DNA of 20,052 bases from Methylobacter sp. (GCA_028714995.1 JAQTLI010000004.1:1-20052), one strand, 5' to 3'. Positions 1-8,322 are shown, counted from the stretch's first letter. A program made the numbers and translations. The notes: generated from the sequence alone by a model not told the origin.

Positions 1-1
1 T

Positions 2-1633
2 GTAGAGGATAAGTTAGGGCAAGCAGTAGAGCCATCCCTTGTTTCGTTGAATGATCTGAAAAATGAGGAAGATGCTATTGATAGGTTGCTTCTGGATACG
101 GGTTTTGATGCGGATGATGATCTAAGGGTTAATGTTGATGCTTTCTCAGGCTTTGGTGAAATTAAAGATGATTTTGCCGAGTCGAATATGATTCAGGAAG
201 ATGACGACGGGAAAACTGTGCAGGTTATAGTAGATTCAGTGGATTTCGATGACGATCTACTGGCAGGTTTATTTGTCAATACAGCTGAAACTCGGAGTGA
301 TCTAATTGATGATAAGGAGAAAATTCAGCAAGCGGGGTCAGAAGAAATAGCATTCCGGGATGTTTGGCAAGATGATTTTCTTTTACCTGATCTTGATATT
401 GTTGCTGATAAGGAAGGTCCTGATACATGGATTGATTTAGGCATTGAAGAGGATAAGTTAGCTGGTGCATTTAACGAACCCGATTTGTTTTCTGATGATG
501 GCGCACTGGAGGATGAATTAGAAAAAATAGGACTGACCTCGGTCAGTAACGAGATGCCTGCCGAAATTAAACCAAAACCATCATCAGATAATAATGCATC
601 TGTTATAGAAGATGCTAAAAATGCAGTATTGAGTCAAATTGATGCTGAACCGGAAAAAATTGACGAACAATATAAAGAACAAATAAAGGACGCTGAAAAT
701 AAAGCTAAAAAAGCAACGGTTTTGAGTTATGTTTCCTTGGGATTTTTCATTGTTACTTTTATTGCAGCAGTTGCACTGGCCGTGATGGCTTATGGTGCAA
801 AAACTGAAATTCTAAAATTAATTGAATTGGTTTCAGCGCTTGAGCAGGGTGCGGGTGAGGGGGCTTTAAAAAATCCTGACGAGGACAATAATGTATCTGT
901 TGAACAGTTAAACGAGCAGTCACAGGCTTTATCTGACTTGGGCGAAAATAATCCTCCAGAAGTTATAGATGAACCAGTTGCCGAAGCTGCCAAAGCTGAA
1001 GCGGTATCCAAACCGGAAAACCTGAAACCGAAAGCTGAAGTGGCTAAAGTGAAAGCCGTGTCTGATGCGGGAACTGCAAAACCAAAAATTGAAGTAGCTA
1101 AAACCAAAGCAGTATCCAAACCGGAAAACTTGAAACCGAAAGCTGAAGTGGCTAAAGTGGAAGTCGTGTCTGATGCGGGGACTGCAAAACCAAAAATTGG
1201 ACAGACTAAAACCAAAGCTACGTCCAAACAAGAAAATCTAAAACCCAAAGCTGATACGGTCAAATCTGCAGTCGTGTTAGAAGCTTCTGTAGACAAAGCA
1301 GTGGCAGCGAACAAAACAGCAGTTGCTAGAAAAACCATCACCAAAATAGAAACAGCAAAAAAGGAACCCGCAAAACCAACAACTAAAGCAGTGGCTCCTT
1401 CAATCTGGACGGTGCAGCTGGCGGCCTATAAACAGGAATGGTATGCAAAAAGTCAGGCGGCCGGATTCAAGCAAAAAGGCGTCCCAGTTGAAGTAGTCCA
1501 CGGCGATGTTAATAATACGGCATGGTATCGACTGAGAGTCGGGGGATTTAAAAATAAAGGGGAAGCGGCTTCTTATGCTGCAAGAATTAAAAAAACGCTA
1601 AATTTGAGTTCGATTTCGATAACCGATAATTAG
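2..1633 (+). CDS. SPOR-domain membrane protein with acidic cytoplasmic region, 5' end outside window
   Basis: The frame is open from base 2, so the true start lies left of the window; the first possible start inside is a TTG at 47, which I do not believe. Counting from that TTG, residues 1-220 are rich in Asp and Glu with several DDDL/DDF patches and no family I recognise. One hydrophobic segment (about 226-249, containing SLGFFIVTFIAAVALAVMAY) follows a Lys-rich stretch, giving an inside-acidic, outside-periplasmic topology. A Lys/Ala/Pro/Val-rich linker holds the 36-residue repeats listed separately. Residues about 453-528 (from WTVQLAAY to the end) look like a SPOR domain, which binds glycan strands lacking stem peptides at division sites. 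This resembles DamX/FtsN-type architecture, but the acidic cytoplasmic part is not typical. The SPOR call is good; the cellular role is inference. The 5'-nucleotidase gene follows after 27 bases. Confidence 0.8.
   Translation, partial: VEDKLGQAVEPSLVSLNDLKNEEDAIDRLLLDTGFDADDDLRVNVDAFSGFGEIKDDFAESNMIQEDDDGKTVQVIVDSVDFDDDLLAGLFVNTAETRSDLIDDKEKIQQAGSEEIAFRDVWQDDFLLPDLDIVADKEGPDTWIDLGIEEDKLAGAFNEPDLFSDDGALEDELEKIGLTSVSNEMPAEIKPKPSSDNNASVIEDAKNAVLSQIDAEPEKIDEQYKEQIKDAENKAKKATVLSYVSLGFFIVTFIAAVALAVMAYGAKTEILKLIELVSALEQGAGEGALKNPDEDNNVSVEQLNEQSQALSDLGENNPPEVIDEPVAEAAKAEAVSKPENLKPKAEVAKVKAVSDAGTAKPKIEVAKTKAVSKPENLKPKAEVAKVEVVSDAGTAKPKIGQTKTKATSKQENLKPKADTVKSAVVLEASVDKAVAANKTAVARKTITKIETAKKEPAKPTTKAVAPSIWTVQLAAYKQEWYAKSQAAGFKQKGVPVEVVHGDVNNTAWYRLRVGGFKNKGEAASYAARIKKTLNLSSISITDN
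992..1276 (+). repeat. 108-bp in-frame tandem repeat, about 2.6 copies, in the SPOR protein linker
   Basis: Copies begin at 992, 1100 and 1208 (third partial), with an exact period of 108 bases or 36 codons. Each carries the segments SKPENLKPKAE and SDAGTAKPKI, or variants. The first two copies are nearly identical at DNA level; the third has drifted (SKQENLKPKAD). The repeat forms a Lys/Pro/Ala-rich periplasmic spacer between the membrane segment and the SPOR domain. Because it is in frame and near-identical, copy number could vary between strains by slippage or recombination. Confidence 0.9.
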
Positions 1634-1660
1634 AGCCAAATTTAATATTATGTAGGTGTT

Positions 1661-2557
1661 ATGAGAAAACAAAAGCTTGTTGTAGCGGTATCATCCAGAG
1701 CATTATTTAATCTGGATGAGTCGCATGCGATATTTGAAACGCAAGGCAAGGAAGCTTTCTGTCAATATCAGATAGAACATGAGGATGAAATTCTGGCGCC
1801 GGGTTACGGTTTTGCTTTAGTTCAAAAGCTGCTGGCTATTAACGATAGTTGCCCCGATGACCCGCTGGTTGAAATCATTCTTTTATCACAAAATAGTGCG
1901 GATACGGGCTTGCGGATTTTTAACTCTATTGCCCATCACCAGTTAAATATTATTCGTGCAGCATTTACTAGTGGTGCATCGCCTTACAGTTATATTTCAG
2001 CGTTCGGTGCGCATTTGTTTTTATCGGCTAATGCTGATGATGTCGCCAAGGCCCTGGATGCCGGTTTTGCAGCGGCAACGATTCTTTGTGGCCCCTCTAT
2101 GACACATCATTCTGATCAGCTGCGTATTGCTTTTGATGGCGATTCGGTGTTGTTTTCGGATGAATCGGAACGGATTTATCAACAGCGTGGATTGGAGGTA
2201 TTTACGGAAAATGAACGCAATGAAGCCAAGAAACCATTGCCGGGCGGGCCTTTTAAGGATTTCCTGAGCGCCTTGCATCATATTCAGACGCAGTTTGATT
2301 CTCAATCATCACCAATTAGGACTGCGCTAGTGACGGCTCGCTCTGCGCCTGCTCATGAGCGGGTAGTCAGGACATTAAGAGCCTGGGGTATTCGTATTGA
2401 TGAAGCGCTTTTTTTAGGCGGGATGCCGAAAGGCGATTTTCTTAAGGCATTTGGGGCGGATATTTTCTTTGATGACCAAAAAGGTCATTGTGAGTCTGCT
2501 GCCAAACACGTCACTGCCGCGCATGTGCCGCACGGCATTGCTAATCAGAAAAAGTGA
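1661..2557 (+). CDS. Cytosolic 5'-nucleotidase (PF06189-type)
   Basis: The 298-residue protein matches my memory of the bacterial 5'-nucleotidase family related to animal cytosolic 5'-nucleotidase I, which hydrolyses nucleoside monophosphates to nucleoside and phosphate. Conserved stretches seen are VVAVSSRALFNLDESHAIF near the N-terminus, EIILLSQNSADTGLRIFNSI near residue 70, IRAAFTSGASPYSYISAF around 100, and HLFLSANADDVAKALDAG around 120. A late Asp-rich stretch, GADIFFDDQKGH, probably supplies metal or phosphate ligands. There is no signal peptide, consistent with a cytoplasmic enzyme. The ATG has only a weak upstream ribosome site (GTAGGTG). The gene ends 1 base before the convergent epmB, so the two transcripts must meet tail to tail. 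Substrate preference cannot be read from sequence. Confidence 0.85.
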   Translation: MRKQKLVVAVSSRALFNLDESHAIFETQGKEAFCQYQIEHEDEILAPGYGFALVQKLLAINDSCPDDPLVEIILLSQNSADTGLRIFNSIAHHQLNIIRAAFTSGASPYSYISAFGAHLFLSANADDVAKALDAGFAAATILCGPSMTHHSDQLRIAFDGDSVLFSDESERIYQQRGLEVFTENERNEAKKPLPGGPFKDFLSALHHIQTQFDSQSSPIRTALVTARSAPAHERVVRTLRAWGIRIDEALFLGGMPKGDFLKAFGADIFFDDQKGHCESAAKHVTAAHVPHGIANQKK

Positions 2558-2558
2558 G

Positions 2559-3572
2559 CTATCTAAAAACATATTGCTTGGAAGCAGCTCCGGCCTGTTC
2601 TTTAACTAGTTTTGGAACGAGATAGCCAGGGAGGGTGGCCTGAACTTGCTTGATAAGCGCTAAAGCTTCCGGTTCGGAAACTTCAAAATGCCCAGTCCCC
2701 GTCGCCTTGTCTAATAAATGCAGATAGTAAGGAATGATGCCGTGGCTGAACAGTTGTTCGCTCAATTCACATAAGATTTCTGCATTATCATTGATGCCCT
2801 TTAGCAGCACCGATTGGTTGAATAATGTTATGCCGTTTTTTTTCAGAGCCTTGCAGGCGTTAATGACGCGTTTATTGATTTCATTGGCATGATTACAGTG
2901 GACGACAAGTACAATTTGTTTAGGGCTTGGACTGAGTATGCTGATTAATTCCTCGGTTATACGGGCAGGCAGGACGATAGGCAAGCGGCTGTGTATCCGG
3001 ATGCGTTTTAAATGCTTAATGTTGTTCAATCGCTCAATGAGGCTGCTTAATCTTGAGTCATTTAGCAGCAACGGGTCGCCGCCGCTTAAAATAACTTCCG
3101 AGATGCTTGCGTCTTCCTCAATGTATTGGACGGCGGCATTTTCTTTTTGTTTGCCCAGTTGCAGGTCGGCATAGGGGAAGTTCCGGCGGAAACAATATCG
3201 ACAGTTAATGGCGCAACTGCCGGTATTGATAAGTAAAACCCGGCCATGGTATTTGTGTAAAACACTGGACTGAGTCGCGGCGGGAAGGTCTCCGACAGGA
3301 TCGTTGCTAAAACCCGGGTAAACGGCCATTTCCGTTTCAACAGGCAATACCTGGAGTAATAAAGGGTCATGCGGATTGCCTTTTTCCATGCAGGCAGCAA
3401 AGCTTAAGGGTACGCGCAAGGGGAAGGCTTGGGCTGCCGTTGCTGAAACCGGTAAGGCAGCAGGCGATAGTTGCAGGTAATGGCATAAGTCTTCGACGGT
3501 ATTAAAGGCTTCGGCAAGCTGTAGTTGCCAGTTTTTAGCAAAGTGCTGGGCTTCGGATTGTTGTTCTGGCAT
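2559..3572 (-). CDS. epmB: EF-P (R)-beta-lysylation lysine 2,3-aminomutase EpmB (YjeK)
   Basis: This 337-residue radical SAM enzyme converts L-alpha-lysine to (R)-beta-lysine, the group that EpmA places on EF-P. The [4Fe-4S]/SAM motif CxxxCxxC is clear at Cys120, Cys124 and Cys127 (SCAINCRYCFRRNFPY). Other family landmarks are RVPLSF and MEKGNPHDPLLLQVLP near residues 53-77, LHKYHGRVLLINTG before the cysteines, ILSGGDPLLL, RIHSRLPIVLPARIT, and the C-terminal GYLVPKLVKE with the probable PLP lysine. Length agrees with E. coli EpmB (about 342). The short N-terminal region and the location beside efp separate it from catabolic KamA aminomutases. It is divergent from efp, with 85 bases between the two start codons, so both promoters share this gap. 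Confidence 0.95.
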   Translation of the reverse strand: MPEQQSEAQHFAKNWQLQLAEAFNTVEDLCHYLQLSPAALPVSATAAQAFPLRVPLSFAACMEKGNPHDPLLLQVLPVETEMAVYPGFSNDPVGDLPAATQSSVLHKYHGRVLLINTGSCAINCRYCFRRNFPYADLQLGKQKENAAVQYIEEDASISEVILSGGDPLLLNDSRLSSLIERLNNIKHLKRIRIHSRLPIVLPARITEELISILSPSPKQIVLVVHCNHANEINKRVINACKALKKNGITLFNQSVLLKGINDNAEILCELSEQLFSHGIIPYYLHLLDKATGTGHFEVSEPEALALIKQVQATLPGYLVPKLVKEQAGAASKQYVFR

Positions 3573-3590
3573 GAAATGGGTTATTTAAAG

Positions 3591-3619
3591 TTTCTATCGA
3601 TTCTGGCCTCTATTATAAT
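3591..3619 (+). promoter_or_regulatory. Putative sigma70 promoter of efp-epmA
   Basis: A perfect -10 hexamer TATAAT lies at 3614-3619. A poor -35 (TTTCTA, 3591-3596) sits 17 bases upstream. Transcription would start near 3626, about 30 bases before the efp ATG. The -10 is convincing; the -35 is weak, so activation or a strong discriminator may matter. Confidence 0.55.
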
Positions 3620-3657
3620 GGTTAGGATTTATATTGTTTGTCATCTTTGAGGATAAA

Positions 3658-4227
3658 ATGGCCAGTTATAGTACTAATGAGTTTAAAGCCGGGTTAAAAG
3701 TTATGTTGGATAACGATCCCTGCGCAATTATTGAAAATGAATTCGTAAAGCCCGGGAAAGGACAAGCTTTTAACCGGGTTAAAATCAGGAATCTGAAAAC
3801 TGGCCGGGTGATTGAAAGAACCTTTAAGTCTGGCGAGTCTCTTGAAGGCGCTGATGTTGTCGATGTCGATATGCAATATCTTTATAGCGACGGTCAATTC
3901 AGGCATTTTATGGTGCCGGACACTTTTGAACAGTATCAGTGCGATGAAAAAGTCGTTGGTGATGCGGGTAAATGGCTTAAAGACCAGGATTCTTGCACGG
4001 TAACTTTGTGGAATGATTCGCCTCTTGCTATTTCTCCAGCCAATTTTGTTGAACTGGCAATTATTGAAACTGATCCCGGCGTGCGTGGTGATACGTCTGG
4101 CGGCGGTGGCAAACCGGCTACTCTAGAGACAGGTGCGGTGGTTAGAGTGCCTTTGTTTGTGCAGCAGGGCGAAGTGATTAAAGTTGATACCCGTACCGGC
4201 GAATATGTTTCCCGCGTAAAAGAATAG
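3658..4227 (+). CDS. efp: Translation elongation factor P
   Basis: EF-P binds the ribosome between the P and E sites and rescues stalling at consecutive prolines. The 189-residue protein starts MASYSTNEFK, and ATG 3658 is preceded by GAGG at 3648-3651, so I reject the in-frame upstream start at 3634. Three beta domains are expected: an N-terminal KOW-like domain (1-65), a middle OB domain and a C-terminal OB domain. The loop EFVKPGKGQAF places the modified lysine at Lys34, exactly as in E. coli. Together with epmB and epmA on both sides, this indicates the beta-lysyl rather than the rhamnosyl (Arg32) or deoxyhypusine-like form. The C-terminal GDTSGGGGKPATLETGAVV region is well conserved. Its stop codon TAG overlaps the GTG start of epmA by one base, so translational coupling is likely. 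Confidence 0.97.
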   Translation: MASYSTNEFKAGLKVMLDNDPCAIIENEFVKPGKGQAFNRVKIRNLKTGRVIERTFKSGESLEGADVVDVDMQYLYSDGQFRHFMVPDTFEQYQCDEKVVGDAGKWLKDQDSCTVTLWNDSPLAISPANFVELAIIETDPGVRGDTSGGGGKPATLETGAVVRVPLFVQQGEVIKVDTRTGEYVSRVKE

Positions 4228-5201
4228 TGCACTGGCAGCCCTCCTGCCCTATAGAGCATTTGCGTTTAAGGGCGCAAATGCTCGCTGATATACGCCGGTT
4301 TTTTGCCGAAAGATCTGTGCTTGAGGTGGAAACGCCCCTGCTGAGTCATGGTATAGGAACAGATCCGCAGTTAGAGTTCTTTACGACTGAATACAGGTTG
4401 CCGCCACTGCAACAAACATTGTTTCTGCAAACATCACCTGAATTTGCGATGAAACGACTGCTTGCCGCCGGAAGTGGTTCCATCTACCAGATATGCAAAG
4501 CCTTTAGGAATGGCGAGTCAGGGCGTTTTCATAATCCTGAGTTTACGATGCTTGAATGGTATCGTGTTGGCTTTAAATTGCCTCAATTGATGGATGAAGT
4601 CGCCGATCTGATAGGGGGGGTGTTTAACGGTCACCGATCGTTACAAACAACGCAAAGATTCAGTTATCAGGAGATATTTCTTTCGTTTACCGGTTTAGAT
4701 CCATTGGCGTTTTCATATCAGGACTATTGCGCCTTTGCCTTGGATAACCAGTTGCCTGAGGCAGTGGATATTTGCGGGCACGATCATGCGATATGGCTGG
4801 ATTTTATATTCAGCCATAAAGTTCAGCCGCATCTGGGCGAAAATACCTTGTGCATGGTTTACGGTTACCCCGCCTGTCAGTCTTCATTGGCAAGAATCAA
4901 TGAGCACAATTCCTTGGTCACTGATCGAGTTGAGCTGTTTATCAATGGCATCGAATTGGGTAATGGCTTTTATGAGCTGGCCGATGCACAAGAGCAGGTT
5001 AGGCGCTTTGATGAAGAACTGTCTATCAGAGAGCAAAGAAAACTGCCAGTTACTGTTAAGGATAGGCATCTTATTGCGGCTCTGGAATCGGGGTTGCCAG
5101 AATGTTCAGGGATAGCAATAGGTCTGGATCGTTTATTGATGCTGTTGTCGGATAGCCCAGCTATTGATGATGTGCTCGGTTTTCCTATCGATAGGGCTTA
5201 A
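4227..5201 (+). CDS. epmA: EF-P--(R)-beta-lysine ligase EpmA (GenX/YjeA/PoxA)
   Basis: This is a truncated class II lysyl-tRNA synthetase paralogue that activates (R)-beta-lysine with ATP and transfers it to Lys34 of EF-P instead of tRNA. The 324-residue protein lacks the N-terminal anticodon-binding OB domain of LysS and begins directly with the catalytic core (LRAQMLADIRRFFAERSVLE). Class II motif 2 is seen as FRNGESGRFHNPEFTMLEWY near residues 91-110, preceded by QTSPEFAMKRLLAAG. Motif 3 is GIAIGLDRLLML near the C-terminus. The start is GTG at 4227, using the last base of the efp stop, and the following WQPS resembles the E. coli EpmA N-terminus. The tight efp-epmA pair with divergent epmB forms a self-contained modification cassette. 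No epmC (hydroxylase) is seen here. Confidence 0.95.
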   Translation: MHWQPSCPIEHLRLRAQMLADIRRFFAERSVLEVETPLLSHGIGTDPQLEFFTTEYRLPPLQQTLFLQTSPEFAMKRLLAAGSGSIYQICKAFRNGESGRFHNPEFTMLEWYRVGFKLPQLMDEVADLIGGVFNGHRSLQTTQRFSYQEIFLSFTGLDPLAFSYQDYCAFALDNQLPEAVDICGHDHAIWLDFIFSHKVQPHLGENTLCMVYGYPACQSSLARINEHNSLVTDRVELFINGIELGNGFYELADAQEQVRRFDEELSIREQRKLPVTVKDRHLIAALESGLPECSGIAIGLDRLLMLLSDSPAIDDVLGFPIDRA

Positions 5202-5205
5202 CTCG

Positions 5206-5295
5206 TTGCCTACAGGGATGTAGGTAAGGGGCGTGAGCACGACTGCATGGAGGCAGGAGGTAGAGCAATGCAGGAGCTATTGCCGAGGAGCGGAA
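5206..5295 (+). repeat. Candidate interspersed intergenic repeat with hairpin
   Basis: The space after epmA contains an inverted repeat CCTACA-GGGA-TGTAGG (5209-5224). After it come CTGCATGGAGGCAG and repeated GCAGGAG words (about 5242-5276). The composition and purine-rich look differ from the flanking genes, and part of it (CTGCATGGAG) recurs in reverse orientation at 9608-9630. I infer a small non-coding dispersed repeat. A 5' leader or regulatory RNA of bamA is less likely, since the bamA promoter lies downstream of it. Confidence 0.45.
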
Positions 5296-5314
5296 GCTTT
5301 TAAAGCATTTACTG

Positions 5315-5323
5315 TGCTATAAT
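5315..5323 (+). promoter_or_regulatory. Extended -10 promoter of bamA
   Basis: TGCTATAAT is a perfect extended -10 (TGn plus TATAAT at 5318-5323). No good -35 is visible at 16-18 bases, which fits extended -10 promoters. Transcription would start near 5330, leaving a 5' leader of about 90 bases before the bamA ATG. Confidence 0.65.
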
Positions 5324-5421
5324 CCTGCGGTTTTTCAATATTAAACAACGACGGGTTTTTGTTCCTGCAAAACCGCATACATCACATTCGTGTGAATAAT
5401 GTTTTATTTTTAGACTCTTAC

Positions 5422-7719
5422 ATGAAATTAAATACTTTTTCTCGCTTTTTATTGCTATGTCTGTTTTTTTCACAGGCAGTTAAAGGTGATGAAGAATTCG
5501 TTGTTGAAGATATTCAGGTCAGAGGCCTGCAGCGTATCTCAGTAGGTACCGTTTATAACTACCTTCCTGTTAATGTAGGTGAAAGCTTTTCTTTAGATAA
5601 TGTCGCTCCGGCAATCAAGGCATTGTTCAAGACCGGTTTTTTTAAGGATGTTTCTTTGGAAAGGGAGGGTTCAACGCTGATTGTTAATGTGGTGGAGCGG
5701 CCATCAATAGCAAAAATCATTTTTGAAGGCAATAAAGATCTAAGTAAAGATGATTTGACCAAAGCATTAAAAAAAATTGGTTTAGCCGAAGGCAAGGTAT
5801 TTGACCGGCAGGTGCTGGATAAGGTTGAGCAGGAATTAAGTCGCCAATATTTCAGTCACGGTAAATATGGCTTAAAGATTACTACAGAAGTATCTAATCT
5901 TACCCGGAATAGGGTCGGGATTCGTATCAAAATTTCTGAAGGCAGAGTCGCAAAGATTAAGCAGATTAATATTGTTGGCAATACGGTTTTTGATGAAAAA
6001 ACGCTGCTGAGTAAACTCGAATTAAACACGTCCAATTTGCTGTCTTTTTACACGAAAGACGACCAGTATTCCAAGCAAAAGTTATCTGCGGATTTAGAAA
6101 CCTTGCGCTCCTATTACTTGGATCGTGGCTATATCAATTTTTCAATTGAGTCTACGCAGGTAGCGATCACCCCTGATAAAAAAGACATTTATGTCACCAT
6201 CAACGTAAAAGAAGGTGATGTTTATACGCTTGACAAAGTGAAGCTGGCGGGAAACTTAATTGTCCCGCCAGAAGAACTTATCAAACTGATGAAAGTCGGG
6301 CCGGGAGAGATTTTTTCCAGAAAAAACGCCACTGAAACCTCAAAAGCAATTTCTGATCGCTTGGGTGATGATGGCTACGCTTTTGCAAACGTCAACATGG
6401 TGCCGGAAATCAACGAAGCCAAAAAAACAGTTGATATGACTTTCTTTGTTGACCCTGCTAAACGCGTCTATGTAAGACGCATTAATTTCAAGGGCAATAG
6501 CAAGACTCGCGATGAAGTACTACGCCGTGAAATGCGACAAATGGAGTCCAGCTGGGCTTCAAGTTCAAAAATTGAACGATCAAAAACACGACTTGAACGC
6601 TTGGGATATTTCGAAGAGGTAAATGTCGAAACGCCACCTGTAGTCGGTAGTGCTGATCAGATTGATGTTAATTATTCGGTAGTTGAAAAGCCATCAGGCA
6701 ATTTAATGGCAGGTATAGGTTTTTCTCAAGTTCAAGGGATTATACTAAATGCCAATATTGCCCAGGACAATGTCTTTGGGTCAGGTAAGCGGGTAAATAT
6801 CGCTTTCAACAACAGTAGTTATATGACCAGTTACCAATTTGGTTTTAATAATCCGTATTTTACTGTGGATGGTGTGAGTCAGGGCTATAACTTGGGCTAT
6901 ACCAAACGAAATGCCGGGCAAATAAACATTGCCAACTATACAACCAATGTTGCAAATGCGGGTGTCAACTTTGGCATTCCCTTGAATGAATTCGATAACT
7001 TGCGCTTTGACCTTGATGTAAGGCATACCGATTTAAGTACCACTGATTTTTCATCCACACAAATTAGAGATTTTATTAATAAGGAAGGCAATACGTTTCT
7101 GACGCTGTCGCCGGCAATAGGCTGGACTCACGATACGCTTAATCGCGCCATATTTCCTAATAAGGGCGGGCAGCAACGTTTGTCTGCCTTGGCGACAGTT
7201 CCCGGCAGTGACCTGGAATATTTTAAAGTTGCCTATAAACATCAGATTTATTTGCCCTTGGCCAAGGATTTTACCTTTAGACTACACGGCGAAGTGGCTT
7301 ACGGGAACGGCTATGGAAAGACAGATAGCTTGCCTTTCTTTGAAAATTATTTTGGTGGCGGTACCGGTTCTGTACGCGGCTTTAAGAATAATACCCTTGG
7401 GCCAAAAGATTCCAATGGTTTTTCGTTTGGTGGCTCGACTAAAATTATTGGCAATGCAGAGTTGTTTTTTCCTGTCCCTTTTATGCCGGAGACAAAATCA
7501 GTCAGGTTGGGGACTTTCTTTGATGCCGGAAGAATTGATAATAATTTTGGCTTAAACAATTTGAAATATTCTGCGGGGATTTCAGGGGAGTGGATGTCGC
7601 CCTTTGGAGCCTTATCTGTGAGTGCTGCATTACCATTAAATGCTACTACTACAGCTCCAGATGGCACTATAGGCGATACAAAACAGATATTTCAATTCAA
7701 CTTTGGCCAAAACTTCTAG
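5422..7719 (+). CDS. bamA: Outer membrane protein assembly factor BamA
   Basis: BamA is the Omp85-family core of the beta-barrel assembly machine and inserts proteins into the outer membrane. I choose ATG 5422 over the in-frame TTG at 5359 because it begins a signal peptide (MKLNTFSRFLLLCLFFSQA, cleavage about residue 19-22). The mature protein starts with POTRA 1 (EFVVEDIQVRGLQRIS). Further POTRA-like repeats follow, with marks such as KIIFEGNKDL, IKQINIVGNTVFDEKTL, LDKVKLAGNLIV and YVRRINFKGNSKTRDEVLRR, giving five in all. The C-terminal barrel has the lid-lock motif VRGF at about 651-654 (GSVRGFKNNTLGPKD). The last residue is Phe (FNFGQNF), the usual outer-membrane signature. At 765 residues it is slightly shorter than the E. 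coli protein (810). No clear Shine-Dalgarno precedes the start. skp follows; rseP, the usual upstream neighbour, is absent. Confidence 0.97.
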   Translation: MKLNTFSRFLLLCLFFSQAVKGDEEFVVEDIQVRGLQRISVGTVYNYLPVNVGESFSLDNVAPAIKALFKTGFFKDVSLEREGSTLIVNVVERPSIAKIIFEGNKDLSKDDLTKALKKIGLAEGKVFDRQVLDKVEQELSRQYFSHGKYGLKITTEVSNLTRNRVGIRIKISEGRVAKIKQINIVGNTVFDEKTLLSKLELNTSNLLSFYTKDDQYSKQKLSADLETLRSYYLDRGYINFSIESTQVAITPDKKDIYVTINVKEGDVYTLDKVKLAGNLIVPPEELIKLMKVGPGEIFSRKNATETSKAISDRLGDDGYAFANVNMVPEINEAKKTVDMTFFVDPAKRVYVRRINFKGNSKTRDEVLRREMRQMESSWASSSKIERSKTRLERLGYFEEVNVETPPVVGSADQIDVNYSVVEKPSGNLMAGIGFSQVQGIILNANIAQDNVFGSGKRVNIAFNNSSYMTSYQFGFNNPYFTVDGVSQGYNLGYTKRNAGQINIANYTTNVANAGVNFGIPLNEFDNLRFDLDVRHTDLSTTDFSSTQIRDFINKEGNTFLTLSPAIGWTHDTLNRAIFPNKGGQQRLSALATVPGSDLEYFKVAYKHQIYLPLAKDFTFRLHGEVAYGNGYGKTDSLPFFENYFGGGTGSVRGFKNNTLGPKDSNGFSFGGSTKIIGNAELFFPVPFMPETKSVRLGTFFDAGRIDNNFGLNNLKYSAGISGEWMSPFGALSVSAALPLNATTTAPDGTIGDTKQIFQFNFGQNF

Positions 7720-7737
7720 AAGAAGTTCTTTTTGTTT
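7711..7737 (+). terminator. Weak hairpin plus T-run at the end of bamA
   Basis: AACTTC (7711-7716) and GAAGTT (7722-7727) form a 6-bp stem with a 5-base loop that overlaps the bamA stop codon, followed by CTTTTTGTTT. It could attenuate transcription between bamA and skp. The stem is short and AT-rich, so full termination is doubtful. Confidence 0.3.
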
Positions 7738-7758
7738 AATGAGCTTATCCCCTATAAT
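7732..7758 (+). promoter_or_regulatory. Putative promoter of skp
   Basis: A perfect TATAAT lies at 7753-7758, about 64 bases before the skp ATG. The -35 candidate is TTGTTT (7732-7737) at a short 15-base spacing, or TTTTGT (7730-7735) at 17. It would allow skp-fabZ-lpxA to be expressed apart from bamA. Confidence 0.4.
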
Positions 7759-7821
7759 TTAATAAATTCACGTATTTTTATCCACTAATTAATTTCACTA
7801 CAACCAGAGATCTGTATAACA

Positions 7822-8322
7822 ATGAAAACGAAAATTGCTTTATTTTTAGGACTATTGCTTACTGCTAACGTGAGCTTTGCTGATTTAAAAATTGGCTTTG
7901 TAAACATACCGGCCGTTCTTGAAAAAGCGCCCCAAGCAGAAAAAGCTAAAAAGCGCCTGGAACAAGAATTTTCACCTCGTGATAAGCAACTGGTTGCCCA
8001 ACAAAAAGAAATCCAAAGCATAGAAGAGAAAATGACCAGAGACGCTTCTGTGATGAGTGAGAAAGAGCGCAATAATTTGGAAAAAGATGTTTTAAATAAA
8101 AAAAGGGATGCAAAAAGAGCGCAACAGGAGTTTAGCGAAGATTTTAACGTTCGCCGTAATGAAGAATTGGGTAAATTGCAACGTCGGATTGTTGAAGCCA
8201 TTCGGGCGATAGCTAAGGATCAAAATTATGATTTATTACTAACTGATGGCGTTATTTATGCCAATGAACAGATTGATATAACTAAACAAGTACAAGAAAA
8301 GTTGTCAACCATGCCTGAATAA
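7822..8322 (+). CDS. skp: Periplasmic chaperone Skp (OmpH family)
   Basis: Skp is a trimeric periplasmic chaperone that holds unfolded outer-membrane proteins on their way to BamA. The 166-residue precursor has a signal peptide cut after VSFA (residue 20). The mature start DLKIGFVNIPAVLEKAPQAE is the typical OmpH opening strand and helix. A long charged, helix-forming region (about 40-125, rich in Lys, Glu, Gln, Arg) makes the tentacles, and the chain closes with NYDLLLTDGVIYANEQIDIT, the second part of the small beta core. Size agrees with the family (about 160). It lies 102 bases after bamA. In the classical order lpxD would come next, but here the next gene is fabZ. Confidence 0.93.
   Translation: MKTKIALFLGLLLTANVSFADLKIGFVNIPAVLEKAPQAEKAKKRLEQEFSPRDKQLVAQQKEIQSIEEKMTRDASVMSEKERNNLEKDVLNKKRDAKRAQQEFSEDFNVRRNEELGKLQRRIVEAIRAIAKDQNYDLLLTDGVIYANEQIDITKQVQEKLSTMPE

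Noticed and set aside
790..1344. Antisense open frames of 184 and 100 codons across the SPOR-protein repeats
   Set aside because: They come from the biased Lys/Ala/Pro codons of the repeat read backwards. They have no ribosome site, and the sense protein has recognisable domains.
3634..3657. Upstream start for efp adding eight residues
   Set aside because: EF-P begins MASYSTNEFK in its family, Lys34 numbering fits ATG 3658, and GAGG is placed for that ATG.
5359..5421. Upstream TTG start for bamA
   Set aside because: It would bury the signal peptide behind 21 unrelated residues.
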